Positions 33,881 through 46,185 of a stretch of 64,000 nucleotides of DNA are shown in pieces. The notes beneath the pieces were generated by a model. It saw only the letters and a list, made by a program, of their open reading frames with translations. It ran no database searches and was not told the DNA's origin. Within the stretch, counting starts at the first letter, position 1. Every line of letters begins with the position of its first letter. Origin of the DNA: Paraescarpia echinospica (lineage: Eukaryota > Annelida > Polychaeta > Sabellida > Siboglinidae); the NCBI GenBank assembly GCA_020002185.1, contig CM034541.1, positions 34,595,852 through 34,659,851 of the forward strand. Direction: 5' to 3'. Both the position numbers and the translations under genes were made by a program.

Positions 33881-36727
33881 GGCTATTCGGTGATCTCCTC
33901 AACATAAACGTGTGGCTAGCACTACAGTCTCTATATTGGCTATTCGGTAGTCTCCTCTGCATACATGTGTGGCTAGCACTGCAGTCTCTATGTTGGCTAT
34001 TCGGTAATCTCCTCTGCATAAACGTGTGGCTAGCACTGCATTCTCTATGTTGGCTATTCGGTAATCTCCTCTGCATAAACGTGTGGCTAGCACTACAGTC
34101 TCTATGTTGGCTATTCGGTAATCTCCTCTGCATAAACGTGTGGCTAGCACTGTAGTCTCTATGTTGGCTATTCGGTAATCTCCTCTGCATAAACGTGTGG
34201 CTAGCACTGCAGTCTCTATGTTGGCTACTCGGTAGTCTCCTCTGCATAAACGTGTCGCTAGCACTGCATTCTCTATGTTGGCTATTCGGTAATCTCCTCT
34301 GCATAAACGTGTGGCTAGCACTGCATTCTCTACGTTGGCTATTCGGTAATCTCCTCTACATAAACGTGTGGCTAGCACTGCATTCTCTATGTTGGCTATT
34401 CGGTAATCTCCTCTGCATAGACGTGTGGTTAGCACTGCATTCTCTATGTTGGCTATTCGGTAATCTCCTCTGCATAAACGTGTGGCTACCACTGCAGTCT
34501 CTATGTTGGCTATTCGGTAATCTCTTCTGCAAAAACGTGTGGCTAGTACTGCAGTCTTTATGTTGGCTATTCGGTAGTCTCCTCTGCATAAACGTGTGGC
34601 TAGCACTGCAGTCTCTATGTTTGCTGTTCGGTAATGTCCTCTGCATAAACGTGTGGCAAGCACTGCAGTCTCTATGTTGGCTATTCGGTAATCTCCTCTG
34701 CATAGACGTGTGTCTAGCACTGCATTCTCTATGTTGGTTATTCGGTAGTCTCCTCTGCATAAACGTGTGGCTAGCACTACAGTCTCTATGTTAGCTACTC
34801 GGTAGTCTCCTCTGCATAAACGTGTGGCTAGCACTGCAGTCTCTATGTTGGCTATTCGGTAGTCTCCTCTGCATAAACGTGTGGCTAGCACTGCAGTCTC
34901 TATGTTGGTTATTCGGTAGTCTCCTCTGCATAAACATATGGCTAGCACTGCAGTCTCTATGTTGGCTATTCGGTAATCTCCTCTGCATAAACGTGTGGCT
35001 AGCACTGTAGTCTCTATGTTGGCTATTCGGTAATCTCCTCTGCATAAACGTGTGGCTAGCACTGCAGTCTCTATGCTGGTTATTCGGTAATCTCTGCATA
35101 AACGTGTGGCTAGCACTGCAGTCTCTACGTTTGCTATTCGGTAGTCTCCTCTGCATAAACGTGTGGCTAGCATTGCAGTCTCTATGTTGGCTATTCGGTA
35201 ATCTCCTCTGCATAAACGTGTGGCTAGAACTGCAGTCTTTATGTTGGCTATTCGGTAATCTCCTCTGCATAGACGTGTGGCTAGCACTGCAGTCTCTATG
35301 TTGGCTATTCGGTAATCTCCTCTGCATAAACGTGTGGCTAGCACTGCAGTCTCTATGTTGGCTATTCGGTAGTCTCCTCTGCATAAACGTGTGGCTAGCA
35401 CTGCAGTCTCTATGTTGGCTATTCGGTAGTCTCATCTGCATAAACGTGTGGCTAGCACTGCAGTCTCTATGTTGGCTATTCGGTAATCTCCTCTGCATAA
35501 ACGTGTAGCTAGCACTGCAGTCTCTATATTGGCTATTCGGTAATCTCCTCAGCAAAAACGTGTGGCTAGCACTGCAGTCTCTATGTTGGCTATTCGGTAA
35601 TCTCCTCTACATAAACGTGTGGCTAGCACTGCAGTCTCTATGTTGGCTATTCGGTAGTCTCCTCTGCATAAACGTGTGGCTAGCACTGCAGTCTCTATGT
35701 TGGCTATTCGGTAGTCTCCTCTGCATAAATGTGTGGCTAGCACTGCAGTCTCTATGTTGGCTATTCGGCAGTCTCCTCTGCATAAACGTGTGGCTAGCAC
35801 TGCAGTCTCTATGTTGGCTATTCGGTAGTCTCCTCTGCATAAACGTGTGGCTAGCACTGCAGTCTCTATGTTGGCTATTCGGTAATCTCCTCTGCATAAA
35901 CGTGTGGCTAGAACTGCAGTCTTTATGTTGGCTATTCGGTAATCTCCTCTGCATAGACGTGTGGCTAGCACTACAGTCTCTATGCTGGTTATTCGGTAAT
36001 CTCCTCTGCATAAACGTGTGGCTAGCACTGCAGTCTCTATGTTGGCTATTCGGTAGTCTCCTCTGCATAAACGTGTGGCTAGCACTGCAGTCTCTATGTT
36101 GGCTATTCGGTAATCTCCTCTGCATAAACGTGTAGCTAGCACTGCATTCTCTATATTGGCTATTCGGTAATCTCCTCAGCAAAAACGTGTGGCTAGCACT
36201 GCAGTCTCTATGTTGGCTATTCGGTAATCTCCTCTGCATAGACGTGTGGCTAGCACTGCAGTCTCTATGTTGGCTATTCGGTAGTCTCCTCTGCATAAAC
36301 GTGTGGCTAGCACTGCAGTCTCTATGTTGGCTATTCGGTAATCTCCTCTGCATAAACGTGTGGCTAGCACTGCATTCTCTATGTCGGTTATTCGGTAATC
36401 TCCTCTGCATAAAGGTGTGGCTAGCACTGCAGTCTCTATGTTGGCTATTCGGTAATCTCCTCTGCATAAACGTGTGACTAGCACTGCAGTCTCTATGTTG
36501 GCTATTCGGTAATCTCCTCTGCATAAACGTGTGGCTAGCACTGCAGTCTTTATGTTGGCTATTCGGTAATCTCCTCTGCATAAACGTGTGGCTAGCACTA
36601 CAGTCTCTATGTTGGCTATTCGGTAATCTCCTCTGCATAAACGTGTGACTAGCACTGCAGTCTCTATGTTGGCTATTCGGTAATCTCCTCTGCATAGACG
36701 TGTGGCTAGCACTGCAGTCTCTATGTT
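33881..36727 (-). repeat. A minisatellite, 57-bp unit, about 50 copies
   Basis: The unit is GTGTGGCTAGCACTGCAGTC, then TCTATGTTGGCTATTCGGTA, then ATCTCCTCTGCATAAAC. Variant units recur at fixed distances: the GTGTAGCT unit at 35,501 and 36,128 (627 bp, 11 units) and the GGCTAGAACTGCAG unit at 35,224 and 35,908 (684 bp, 12 units). This shows a higher-order duplication. All frames are open on both strands (up to 500 codons) because 57 is 19 codons without a stop. Confidence 0.97.
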
Positions 36728-38520
36728 GCCTGATGGCAGTTTTTGTGTGGTTCCACCACAAATGACAAGTATACACGGGAGAGCAACATTATTTAAACAG
36801 AATAAATTTGACAGCGTGTGAGTACATTCGAAATTTACGAACAAATACATTACCACGTGCATATTACTGATGTCTTTGTAAACACCTTTACCTTACTGTT
36901 CCGTTTAAGTTGAAAGGTAATCTTCATACAAAATGTAGGGTCATTCGACATGAAATCAACGAGCATTATTCTTCACCCTTGCAATTTTAATGAAATTTGG
37001 CACAAATGTTGGGCCCAGTGGCGGATTAAAACATTCGTGGGCCGCTTCATGAAACTATGCTACATAGTAGCGAACACCGTGCTTCGTGAAGACATCCGAA
37101 ATGTCTAGTCCACAAGCGAACACATATTGAATACTGGTAATCAGTGTTCAATAATAACAACGCAAAAGCATAGCTCACGCGGAGAACTAGGCACAGGAGG
37201 AAGATATCAGCTGTTGTCATGCTGTATGATAGTGTGTTTAGCCGTGTAGCTCAATAAAATACTATTTTAGCATGTAAATTGCTTCCGGACTCGGTTACTT
37301 TCATAGTTTTGAAAATATGGCAAGCTACGTTGTTTGGAACGGAGCTAAATTAGGGCCACAACATTTTATTGGCCCAAAGTAGTTCTGTTAGTTATGTTGG
37401 TTGACGGGATGCCATGGTGGTTGAAAGTTATGATAGTAATATTTATCAAACGTTGGAAAACACAGTATCGATACATAGGTTGTACCACCTTTCCCCGTGC
37501 CGTGGCTGCCTTATCGGGTACTAAATATACCCAAGATAGAATTTAGATACAGACAACGGAATGTTAATTTGCCAGATGTGTTCTATACTTCTTCTTTTTT
37601 AGTTTTAGCTTAACCTATCAATTGTAATGGATATTTTTAGACTTAATTGTTTTTATTATATTTATTTATTGATCTTTTATTGTATGTTCGTGGGTATGTT
37701 TGATGGAACTGTATGTTTTGACACCAAGTCACATTCCTAATTGACATATATTTTATGTCAGTAATGGCAATCTGTATAATTTGCTCGCAGATGTTCGCTG
37801 TTTGTTTAACATAACGAAGCTAACAGGGGTCGTTCTATAAAACGAGTCTAGGGGGTGTACAAAAACATCCACTGGCAGCCGACCTAAATCGTGTAGAAAT
37901 GTTTTCACTGTCTCGCCGCCATAACTTCAGCTTCTCCGCGCTTGCTCGCTTCACCTTATTGTAATCTGAACGGGAGCACATTTCAAACAGTCTAAGGGGC
38001 ACGGTCACGTGGGCCCATTAAACAATTCTACGTGCTTGTAAAATTACAAAGGTCTAGGCGGAGACACGTGACCCCAGTCCCCCTGGATCCGCTTATGAAT
38101 GTGAAGTTCACGCCCATTGTTAGGCCCTAGTCGTGATAGTGTAGAACTGTCAAATGATATTCGTATTGCTCTACTATTGACACGAGGGTAGATATAGAGG
38201 CATATTGTGTCAGCGTCTACTTCATGGTGCCAAGTCCAAGACGCAGGGGCCGTTTTCCCGAAGTATTTGAAGCGCGCACGTGGTTCTTGCGATTGTTAGG
38301 TTACGTTTTCCGTATTACGCGCACATTACGTTGTAGAGTGGTTTGTGAATACAGGTCTGTGCGATGCGCCAAGTGCTGTAATGTAGTTTGTAGTGCGCAG
38401 TTTGTGCATCATACTCTCGCTTTCAGCTACAACCGCCAGATAGATCCTTGGAATGAAAAGGGAGCCTAGTGCGTAAGTCTCCCCTGCTGGTACATAGCCA
38501 AGACTCTAGCTAAACCTCCT
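36728..38520 (-). repeat. Modular repeat segment T, minus copy 1
   Basis: Nearly identical to 48,628-50,437 (a few per cent differences and small indels). It begins GCCTGATGGCAGTTTTTGTG next to the A array and ends CAAGACTCTAGCTAAACCTC where a LINE starts. An 81-codon frame at 38,224-38,469 is broken in the other copy by a stop, so it is not likely coding. No gene is seen. Confidence 0.85.
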
Positions 38521-40330
38521 TGGGAGGTTAAAAGTGTGGGGCGGAAGACCATTAAATGGTGGAATTGTCACGGGGACACAGCTAGTGCATACGGAGATAG
38601 AGTGGCATCAGAGTATGTGAAACTGCGGCCAACAATAGGAACAGTGGAAGAAGAATGGAAATTGCTTAAAGATGCTTAAAGATGCTTTCATTGGAGCAGC
38701 TGAGGAGCTCTGCGCAAGAACATATATTAAGGGAGGAGCATCCTCGAAGAGCAAAGACCAGACATGGTGGACTGAAGAAGTAGCCAAAGCAATTGAAGAA
38801 AAGAGAGAGGTATGGAAGGAGATATAAGTGGTCAAAGGGAATGGCAGACAACCTGATATAGCAATACAGCACCAGTATGGACAGAACAAGTAAGCAGCTA
38901 GGAGTGCTGGAAGAGGAGCTGTATAGAATGCTTGATGAGGATAGCGGAAAGAAGCTGATCTATAAGATGGTCCATCAGAGGGATGAGTACAGCAAGGATG
39001 TGGAAGCTGGAACAGTGATCAAAGACAAGAACGGAAAGCTAGTGACAGACAGGAAAGAGGTGCTACAGGTCTGGGAGGAGTATTACAAGGCACTGCTAAA
39101 CAAAAGGGAAAACAGAGAACTGGATCTACCGAGTGCAGTTGAGGGAGAAGTAAAGGTGGAGGAGATTGTGGATGCTGAGGTAGAGAGAGCAATGAAGAAG
39201 ATGAAGAGAGGTTGAGCAGCAGGTATTGATGAAGTGTGAGTGGAGATGCTCGTGGTGGCTGAAGTAGTTGGAATATGGTGGACAGAAAGATTGCTGAACA
39301 CCTGCATGAAAGAGGGGAACATCCCAGAAGAGTAGAGAACGGGGCTGATTGTCCCAGTATGAAAAAGGGAGACGTGCATGACCCTGGAAAATACAGAAGC
39401 ATTACTTTGCTAAGTCATATGGTGAAGATGCTGGAAAGAATCCTGGATGGCAGAATACGAGCAGTAGAGGAGGGGGAAATCGGTGAAGAACAGAAGGGTT
39501 TTAAAACAGGAATTGATGGGACGTTTGTCCTGAGACAGCTAGTGGGAAAGAAATTGGAGGGATAGGAAGATATGGAGGTAGAATTCATAGACCTGGAGAA
39601 ATCATATGATACTGTACCACGAGAGATGGCGAAGGCGACACTGAGGTGGATGGGGGTCCCACTGGCAGAGGTCAGAATGGTAGAAGGGACATATGAAGAA
39701 ACAAAGAGCAGGGTGTTGTGAGGACCGGGAGTGTCAGGAGAGTTTGAAGTAAATTTTGGCCTGAGACAGGGGAGCGCCCTGAGCCCACTGTTATTTATCG
39801 CAGTGGTGGAACTGATAAGCAGAAAGACTGGTATGAGAGATATCCTCTGGAAGCTACTGTGTGCATACGATCTGGCAGTGGTAGCGGACGGGGAATCCGA
39901 TCTCCAAGAACAACTGACAGAGTGAAAGGATATGTTCAGCAGACATGAGCTGAAAGTTAGTTTGGAGAAGACGGAGGTACATTGGGGGCAACAAAACAAA
40001 GAGCTGGAAATACACCTGGCGGGGAAGAAACTAAAACAACGAGACAGCTTTGTACACCTCGATATGCGGGGACGGTAACTCAGACATTGATATTCGCAGG
40101 AGGATAAAATGCAAGGGCAAACGCTTGGAGGATAGTTGAAGGAGTGATGGGAGGCAAGCGCACGTCGCGTAAACTCAATGGAAATGTGCCCTGTTCACGT
40201 GTTACCCTGACATACCTGTATGGCCTAGAAACGATGGCACTAACAAAGAAACAACAAGAGAGGGTGCAGGTTTGTGAAAACAACTGAGTAAGAAGAATTG
40301 CAGGAGTGAAGAGAACTGATAAGCGAAGAA
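38521..40330 (+). mobile_element. RTE/Nimb-like LINE, second copy, truncated at both ends
   Basis: The coding remnant starts abruptly with KTIKWW (about 38,548) and stops after RTDKRRI at about 40,328, where pentamer repeats begin. Same family as 30,723-32,905. The left junction (CTAGC-AAACCTCCTTG) is shared with the element at 50,438, which suggests one ancestral insertion copied along with T. Confidence 0.75.
38530..40325 (+). pseudogene. RTE/Nimb-like reverse transcriptase, heavily decayed
   Basis: Recognisable pieces are KTIKWWNCHG, EEEWKLLKDA, DQTWWTEEVAKAI, a frame at 38,877-39,215 with TDRKEVLQVWEEYYKALLN, PGKYRSITLLSHMVKMLE (39,386-39,439), EFIDLEKSYDTVPREMAK, GLRQGSALSPLLF (39,758-39,796) and VSLEKTEV. 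The catalytic block, normally YADD, reads CAYDLAVV (about 39,858-39,882), so both the Tyr and one Asp are changed. Numerous stops and shifts are present. It is older or more damaged than the 30.7-kb copy. Confidence 0.8.
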
Positions 40331-42330
40331 TACATAACACAACACAGCATAACATAATACAACATAACACAACATAACACAACATAACACAACATAACAC
40401 AACATAACACAACATGACATAACATAACAACACACAACACAACATAACACAACACAGCATAACATAATACAACATAACACAACATAACACAACATAACAC
40501 AACATAACACAACATAACACAACATAACACAACATGACATAACATAACAACACACAACACAACATAACACAACACAACATGACACAACACAACATAACAA
40601 TATAAATCCAGATAACACATAACATAACACCACATAACACAATACAACACAATACAACACAATATAATATAACATAACACGACATAACATAACACCATTC
40701 AACACAACATAACATAATATAACACACAACGACATAATATCACACAACATAACACAACATAACATAATATAAATCAACACAACATTACATAACATAAAAT
40801 AACACAACATAACATAATACAACATAACATAATATAATACAACTCGATATAACATAGCACCACACAACACAACATAACACAACACAATATAACATAACAT
40901 AACACAACATAGCACAACATAACAAAACACAACACAACATAACATGATATAGTATAACACAACACAACATAATATAACACAACATAACATAAAATAACAC
41001 AACATAACATAATACAACATAACATAACACAACATGACATAACATAACACCACACAATATAACATAATAGAAACGAATCATTACATATCCAGATAACACA
41101 TAACATAACATAACACAATACAATATAATATAAAATAGCTCAACACAGCATAACATAACAACATAACATAACTTAATATAACACAAAACAACATAACACA
41201 ACTTAACATATTATAACACAACGCAATATAATATAACACAATACAACATAACACAACACAACATAACACAACATAACACAACATAACACAGCATGATATA
41301 ACACAACACGACATACTATAACAAAATATAACACAACAAAACACGACATAACATAATATAACACAACACGACATAACACATCACAACATAACATAATATA
41401 ACACAACATCACATAACGCAACTTAACACAACATAACACATCATAACATAACACCACACAAAACAAGACAACACAACATAACATATCATAATATTACACA
41501 ACACAACATGATATAACACAACACGACATAACACAACACATCACAACATAACACTACAAAACATAACACCAAACAACACACAAAAAACACAACATAACAT
41601 AATATACCACAACACGACATAACATAACACCATACAACATAACATAACACCACACAACACAAAAACATAACACAACAAAACATAACACAACAGAAAACAA
41701 CATAACATAATATTACACAACATAATATAACATAATATACCATAACATAATATAACACATCACGACATAATATAACACAACACGACACAACGTAACTTAA
41801 CACCACAAAACATAACATAATATAACACAACCCGACATAATATAACACAACAAAACACAACTTAACATAACACAACACAACGTAACTTAACACCACAAAA
41901 CATAACATAATATAACTCAACACAACACAATATTACACAACATAACATAACACAACATAGCACAACATAACATAATATACTATAACACAACTCGACATAG
42001 TATAACACAACATAACATAATATAACACAACATAACATAATATAGTATAACACAACAAAACATAGCACAACATAACATAATATAGCACAACACGACGTAA
42101 TGTAACACAACATAATATAACACAACACAAGATAACATAATATAAGACAACATGACATAATATAACACCACACAAAACAAGACAACATAACATAATAGTA
42201 CACAACATAATATACCATAACATAATATAACACATCACGACATAATATAACACAACACGACATAACATAACACATCATAACACAACATAACATAATATAA
42301 CTTAATATAACACAACATAACATAACACAA
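40331..42330 (-). repeat. H array: AACAC/AACAT pentamer-based low-complexity tract
   Basis: About 2 kb of AACATAACAC-type pentamers, with AATCCAGATAACACATAACA at about 40,608 and 41,088. GAAACGAATCATTACATATC at about 41,083 is shared (reversed) with 63,312-63,335, linking it to the plus-strand H array. Long minus-strand frames rich in Cys, Tyr, Val and Leu are artefacts of the low complexity. Confidence 0.92.
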
Positions 42331-42612
42331 TCTTTATTACTTCTAGTTGACAATTCGTTCTGCCACATGCTCTCATAGACAGAGAACGATGACGTAGGCG
42401 GGCAAGTGATGGGTGGATGAATGGAATGTGAGAGATGGGAGTGACGACTGAACGAACTGACTGATCGGTAAAGGCAACGTTAAAAAAAGGCAAGATTGTC
42501 GGCTCATTGACTGTTGTATAGGGAAATGGTATTATGTAGAAATGTTCTTTTATATATTTATGTTCTTGCTTATACTGAGCTAAGGTAATTCGTAGGATGA
42601 GAAGAAAAAAAA
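42331..42612 (-). repeat. G remnant (one 41-bp unit) and F/G spacer
   Basis: Contains GATGACGTAGGCGGGCAAGTG once, then a stretch (TGATCGGTAAAGGCAACGTT, GACTGTTGTATAGGGAAATG) that is the reverse complement of 61,380-61,560. The plus copy has about 24 G units and an F array here. F is missing and E follows directly at 42,613. Confidence 0.82.
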
Positions 42613-43858
42613 AGTAACTACACACCTACAAAGGAAACAGTAACTACACATACACAAAGGAAACAGTAACTACGCACCTACACAGGAAACAGTAACTACA
42701 CACATGCAAAGGAAACAGTAACTACACACCTACAAAGGAGACTGTAACTATACAACTACAAAGGAAACAGTAATTACACACATACAAAGGTGACAGTAAC
42801 TACACACTTACAAAGGAAACAGTAACTACACACCTACAAAGGAAACAGTAACTACACACCTAAAAAGGAATCAGTAACTACACACCTACAAAGGAAACAG
42901 TAACTACACACCTACAAAGGAGACTGTAACTATACACCTACAAAGGAAACAGTAATTACACACATACAAAGGTGACAGTAACTACACACTTACAAAGGAA
43001 ACAGTAACTACACACCTACAAAGGAAACAGTAACTACACACCTAAAAAGGAATCAGTAACTACACACCTACAAAGGAAACAGTAACTACACACCTACAAA
43101 GGAGACTGTAACTATACACCTACAAAGGAAACAGTAATTACACACATACAAAGGTGACAGTAACTACACACTTACAAAGGAAACAGTAACTACACACCTA
43201 CAAAGGAAACAGTAACTACACACCTAAAAAGGAATCAGTAACTACACACCTACAAAGGAAACAGTAACTACACACCTACAAAGGAAACAGTAACTACACA
43301 CTTACAAAGGAAACAGTAACTACACACTTACAAAGGAAACAGTAACTACACACCTACAAAGGAAACAGTAACTACACACCTACAAAGAAAACAGTATCTA
43401 CACACCTACAAAGGAAACAGTAACTACACACCTACAAAGGAAAAAGTAACTACACACATACAAAGGAAACAATAACTACACACCTACAAAGAAGATAGTA
43501 ACTACACACCTACAAAAGAAACAGTAACTACACGCATACAAAGGTGACAGTAACTACACACTTACAAAGGAAACAGTAACTACACACCTACAAAGGAAAC
43601 AGTAACTACACCCCTAAAAAGGAATCAGTAACTACAAACGAAACAGTAACTACACACCTACAAAGGAAAGAGTAACTACACACCTACAAAAGAAACAGTA
43701 ACTACACACCTATAAAGGAAACATGAACTACACACATACAAAGGAAACAGCAAGTACACACATACAACGGAAACAGTAACTACCCACCTACAAAGGAAAC
43801 AGTAACTACACACCTACAAAGGAAACAGTAACTACACACTTACAAAGGAAACAGTACA
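42613..43858 (-). repeat. E minisatellite (26-bp unit), minus strand, third array
   Basis: About 48 units. A block carrying GGAGACTGTAACTATACA, GGTGACAGTAAC and CTAAAAAGGAATCAG variants is repeated three times (about 42,730, 42,910 and 43,090, spacing about 182 bp, seven units), a clear higher-order repeat. Confidence 0.96.
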
Positions 43859-45544
43859 CCCAGCCGTCTAAAGTGGACTGACATATTTCAGTTCAAGTGT
43901 AATCATATATGTTGGTGCGCGCGATGTCTTTTGTTGTCGTGAACAAAGAGTTCCGTGTCTGCGGCTGGCCGGGCGTAGAAGGCACGGATCTACGTTCACC
44001 CAATTAAACGGGGTGATTAGAAACGTGTTGTTGAATGACTGGTGGAGCTATTCAGGTTGATAAGAATCACTGCTGAAACGTTTCCAAAAAAGCACGTTTA
44101 TGCAGCGGAGATCGTGGAAGGAGATCCATGTTGGTATCAAACCGCTTCTACGATTCTCCGCAGTGTATACAATTCACAGTACCACGGTAGTGCATTTTGA
44201 AAGCTATTGGTGTATTGTAATCCTACGTCACATCCCGTGTACGAGCCACCACGATCCTAGATTACCCAAGCACCGGAATGTGGCCCCACCGGTTGTCGCT
44301 ATGTCTAACCTCCGATGGACAACGTCTCAAATGACGTAAACGACACCTATCAGACGTCTTTGAGCAGTCATTTTTTGGTTATGTTGACGACTTATCAAAA
44401 TGACGTAAAACATACGTCTATTAGATGTTTTTTATGACGCACAAAAGACTTCAAGTAAGTGCTAGCTTTTTTTTAGTTTATTCCAAGTATTCGAAACAAC
44501 TTTAACTTTGGATGACTTTGAAACCGTCACATAACAAAACGAAACGAACTGCTACACGCAACGTTTAGTTGACGTCACAGTGTTCAAATCCCAAAAATGA
44601 AGAATAAGGATAAGGATGATTTTATTTTCCCAACAGCATTACAAAAATACAAATTATGTGTAATTATATACACACATACACGTATTACATACATATACAT
44701 ACATACCGGCATATACAGTAATATTGAAATGTGAAATATATAATACAACTGAAAATATGCAATCAACAGAATATAGTATACATTTTGCAACAAAATAAAA
44801 AAAATAAAAAACAGTTGCTGTGGGATGGGAGACTCCTATTAAGATCAAAACTGATCGCTATCATAGGAGCCACCCACAAAAAAAATTATTATTGTACCAA
44901 ATCCTAGGATTTATATAACAAAATATAATGATTATGTCAAACATTAAAAAAAGAAATGTAATTATCTTCTCTTACATAATGTGTATGATGGTTGTTTTGT
45001 TGATGTAATGTGCTTCGTAATGTGTTGAGTTCGCGTGTACGCATGTATGCGACTATAAAAATTTAAAAGACACATTTTTATTAACTGTGTTTCTCATTTA
45101 TTAATTTAATTGGCATATATAGCAATTTAGTATATTGCACGTGACGTTGTATTTTTGTAGCATGTGGTTTTTAGCATAACTGGAGAATCCTTTCAAACTA
45201 TGGGTCACTATCTAATCTTTCACAAAATCAGGGATATTATTTATAACATGTGGTAAGTTATATTTAAGACACTTTTTTTGCAAATTCATGTTTAGTTCTG
45301 AATAATAGTACACCTTTTCGCAAACTTCTATGGTTTTAGTTTATGTACACCAATTAGAAATGAATTTCCATTATATAAATTACTGATTATAATTATACCA
45401 TACAGCTTTAATACAGACTCTAGTGTTGCACGCGGTTTGGCAAGGATCCAACACGCACCCAGAGGCGGTGTCCGATTAAGTGAGGACCAGTACAGCCGAC
45501 GCGAAAAAAGTGTCGGAACGTCGAAACCTGTTAAATTTTAAATG
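43859..45544 (-). repeat. Modular repeat segment D with an extra insertion, minus copy
   Basis: Same as 27,073-28,085 up to TTGACGTCAC (about 44,569) and again from AATAGTACACCTTTTCGCAA (about 45,305). About 700 bp of foreign sequence lies between. It ends with GAACGTCGAAACCTGTTAAA before C. Confidence 0.8.
44600..45303. mobile_element. Unclassified insertion in D (about 700 bp) with a strong hairpin
   Basis: Absent from the D copies at 27.8 and 29.6 kb. The sequence GAATAA occurs at both borders (about 44,599 and 45,300), a possible 6-bp target duplication. It begins GATTTTATTTTCCCAACAGC and carries a long hairpin at about 44,820-44,875, with CTCCTAT/ATAGGAG as the core pair. AT-rich and non-coding; it could be a SINE or MITE. 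Confidence 0.55.
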
Positions 45545-46185
45545 AAGAGAGAGAAGGGGTGTAGTTGATTTTGGTTGAGTGTTGTTTGAGTCTATGTGAG
45601 TGATGTTTCAGTCTGTGTGTGTGCTGGTTGAGTCGGTGTGAATGTTGGTTTAGTCTGTGTGGGTTTTGGATGAATCTGTGTGCGCTGGTTGAGTCTTTGT
45701 GACTGTTTGTTGAGTCTTTGTGAGTGCTGGTTGAGTCTGTGTTAGTACTGATTGAGTCAGTGTGAGTGGTGTTTGAGCCTGGGTGTATCCTTGTTGAGTC
45801 TGTGTGAATGTTGGTTTAGTCTGTGTGAGTGCTGGTTGAGTCTGTGTGAGTATACAGGTTGAGTCAGTGTGAGTGCTGTTTGAGCTTGGGTGTATGCTTG
45901 TTGAGTCTGAGTTAAAGCTGATTGAGTCTGTGTGAGTGCTGATTGAGTCTGTGTGTGTGCTGGTTGGGTCTATGTGAATGCTGATTGACTCTGTGTGTAC
46001 TGGTTGAGACTGTGTGAGTGTTGATTTAGTCTGTGTGAGTGCTAGTTGAGTCTGTGTGTGTACTGGTTGAGTCTGTGTTAGTGTTGGTTGAGTCTGTGTG
46101 TGTCGTGGTTGGGTCTCTGTGTGTACTGTTTGAGTCTGTGTGAGTGCTGCATGAGTATGTGTGAGTGTTGGTTTAGTCTGCCGAA
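45545..46185 (-). repeat. C minisatellite, third minus-strand array
   Basis: About 30 degenerate units of TGTGTGAGTGCTGGTTGAGTC type, ending in TTTAGTCTGCCGAATGGCTG. Confidence 0.9.

Noticed and set aside
33899..35401. 500-codon and similar long frames in the 57-bp arrays (both strands, several frames)
   Set aside because: The unit is 19 codons with no stop in most frames, so length is an arithmetic effect. Both strands are open at once and variants change residues without bias.
38224..38469. 81-codon Cys/Arg-rich frame in T
   Set aside because: The copy at about 50,142 has a stop (TAG) in the middle, and no similarity is recognised.
40080..41923. Cys/Tyr/Val-rich frames of up to 287 codons in pentamer tracts, also at 62,601-63,421
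   Set aside because: Low-complexity AACAC/AACAT repeats read as codons; composition has no likeness to a real protein.
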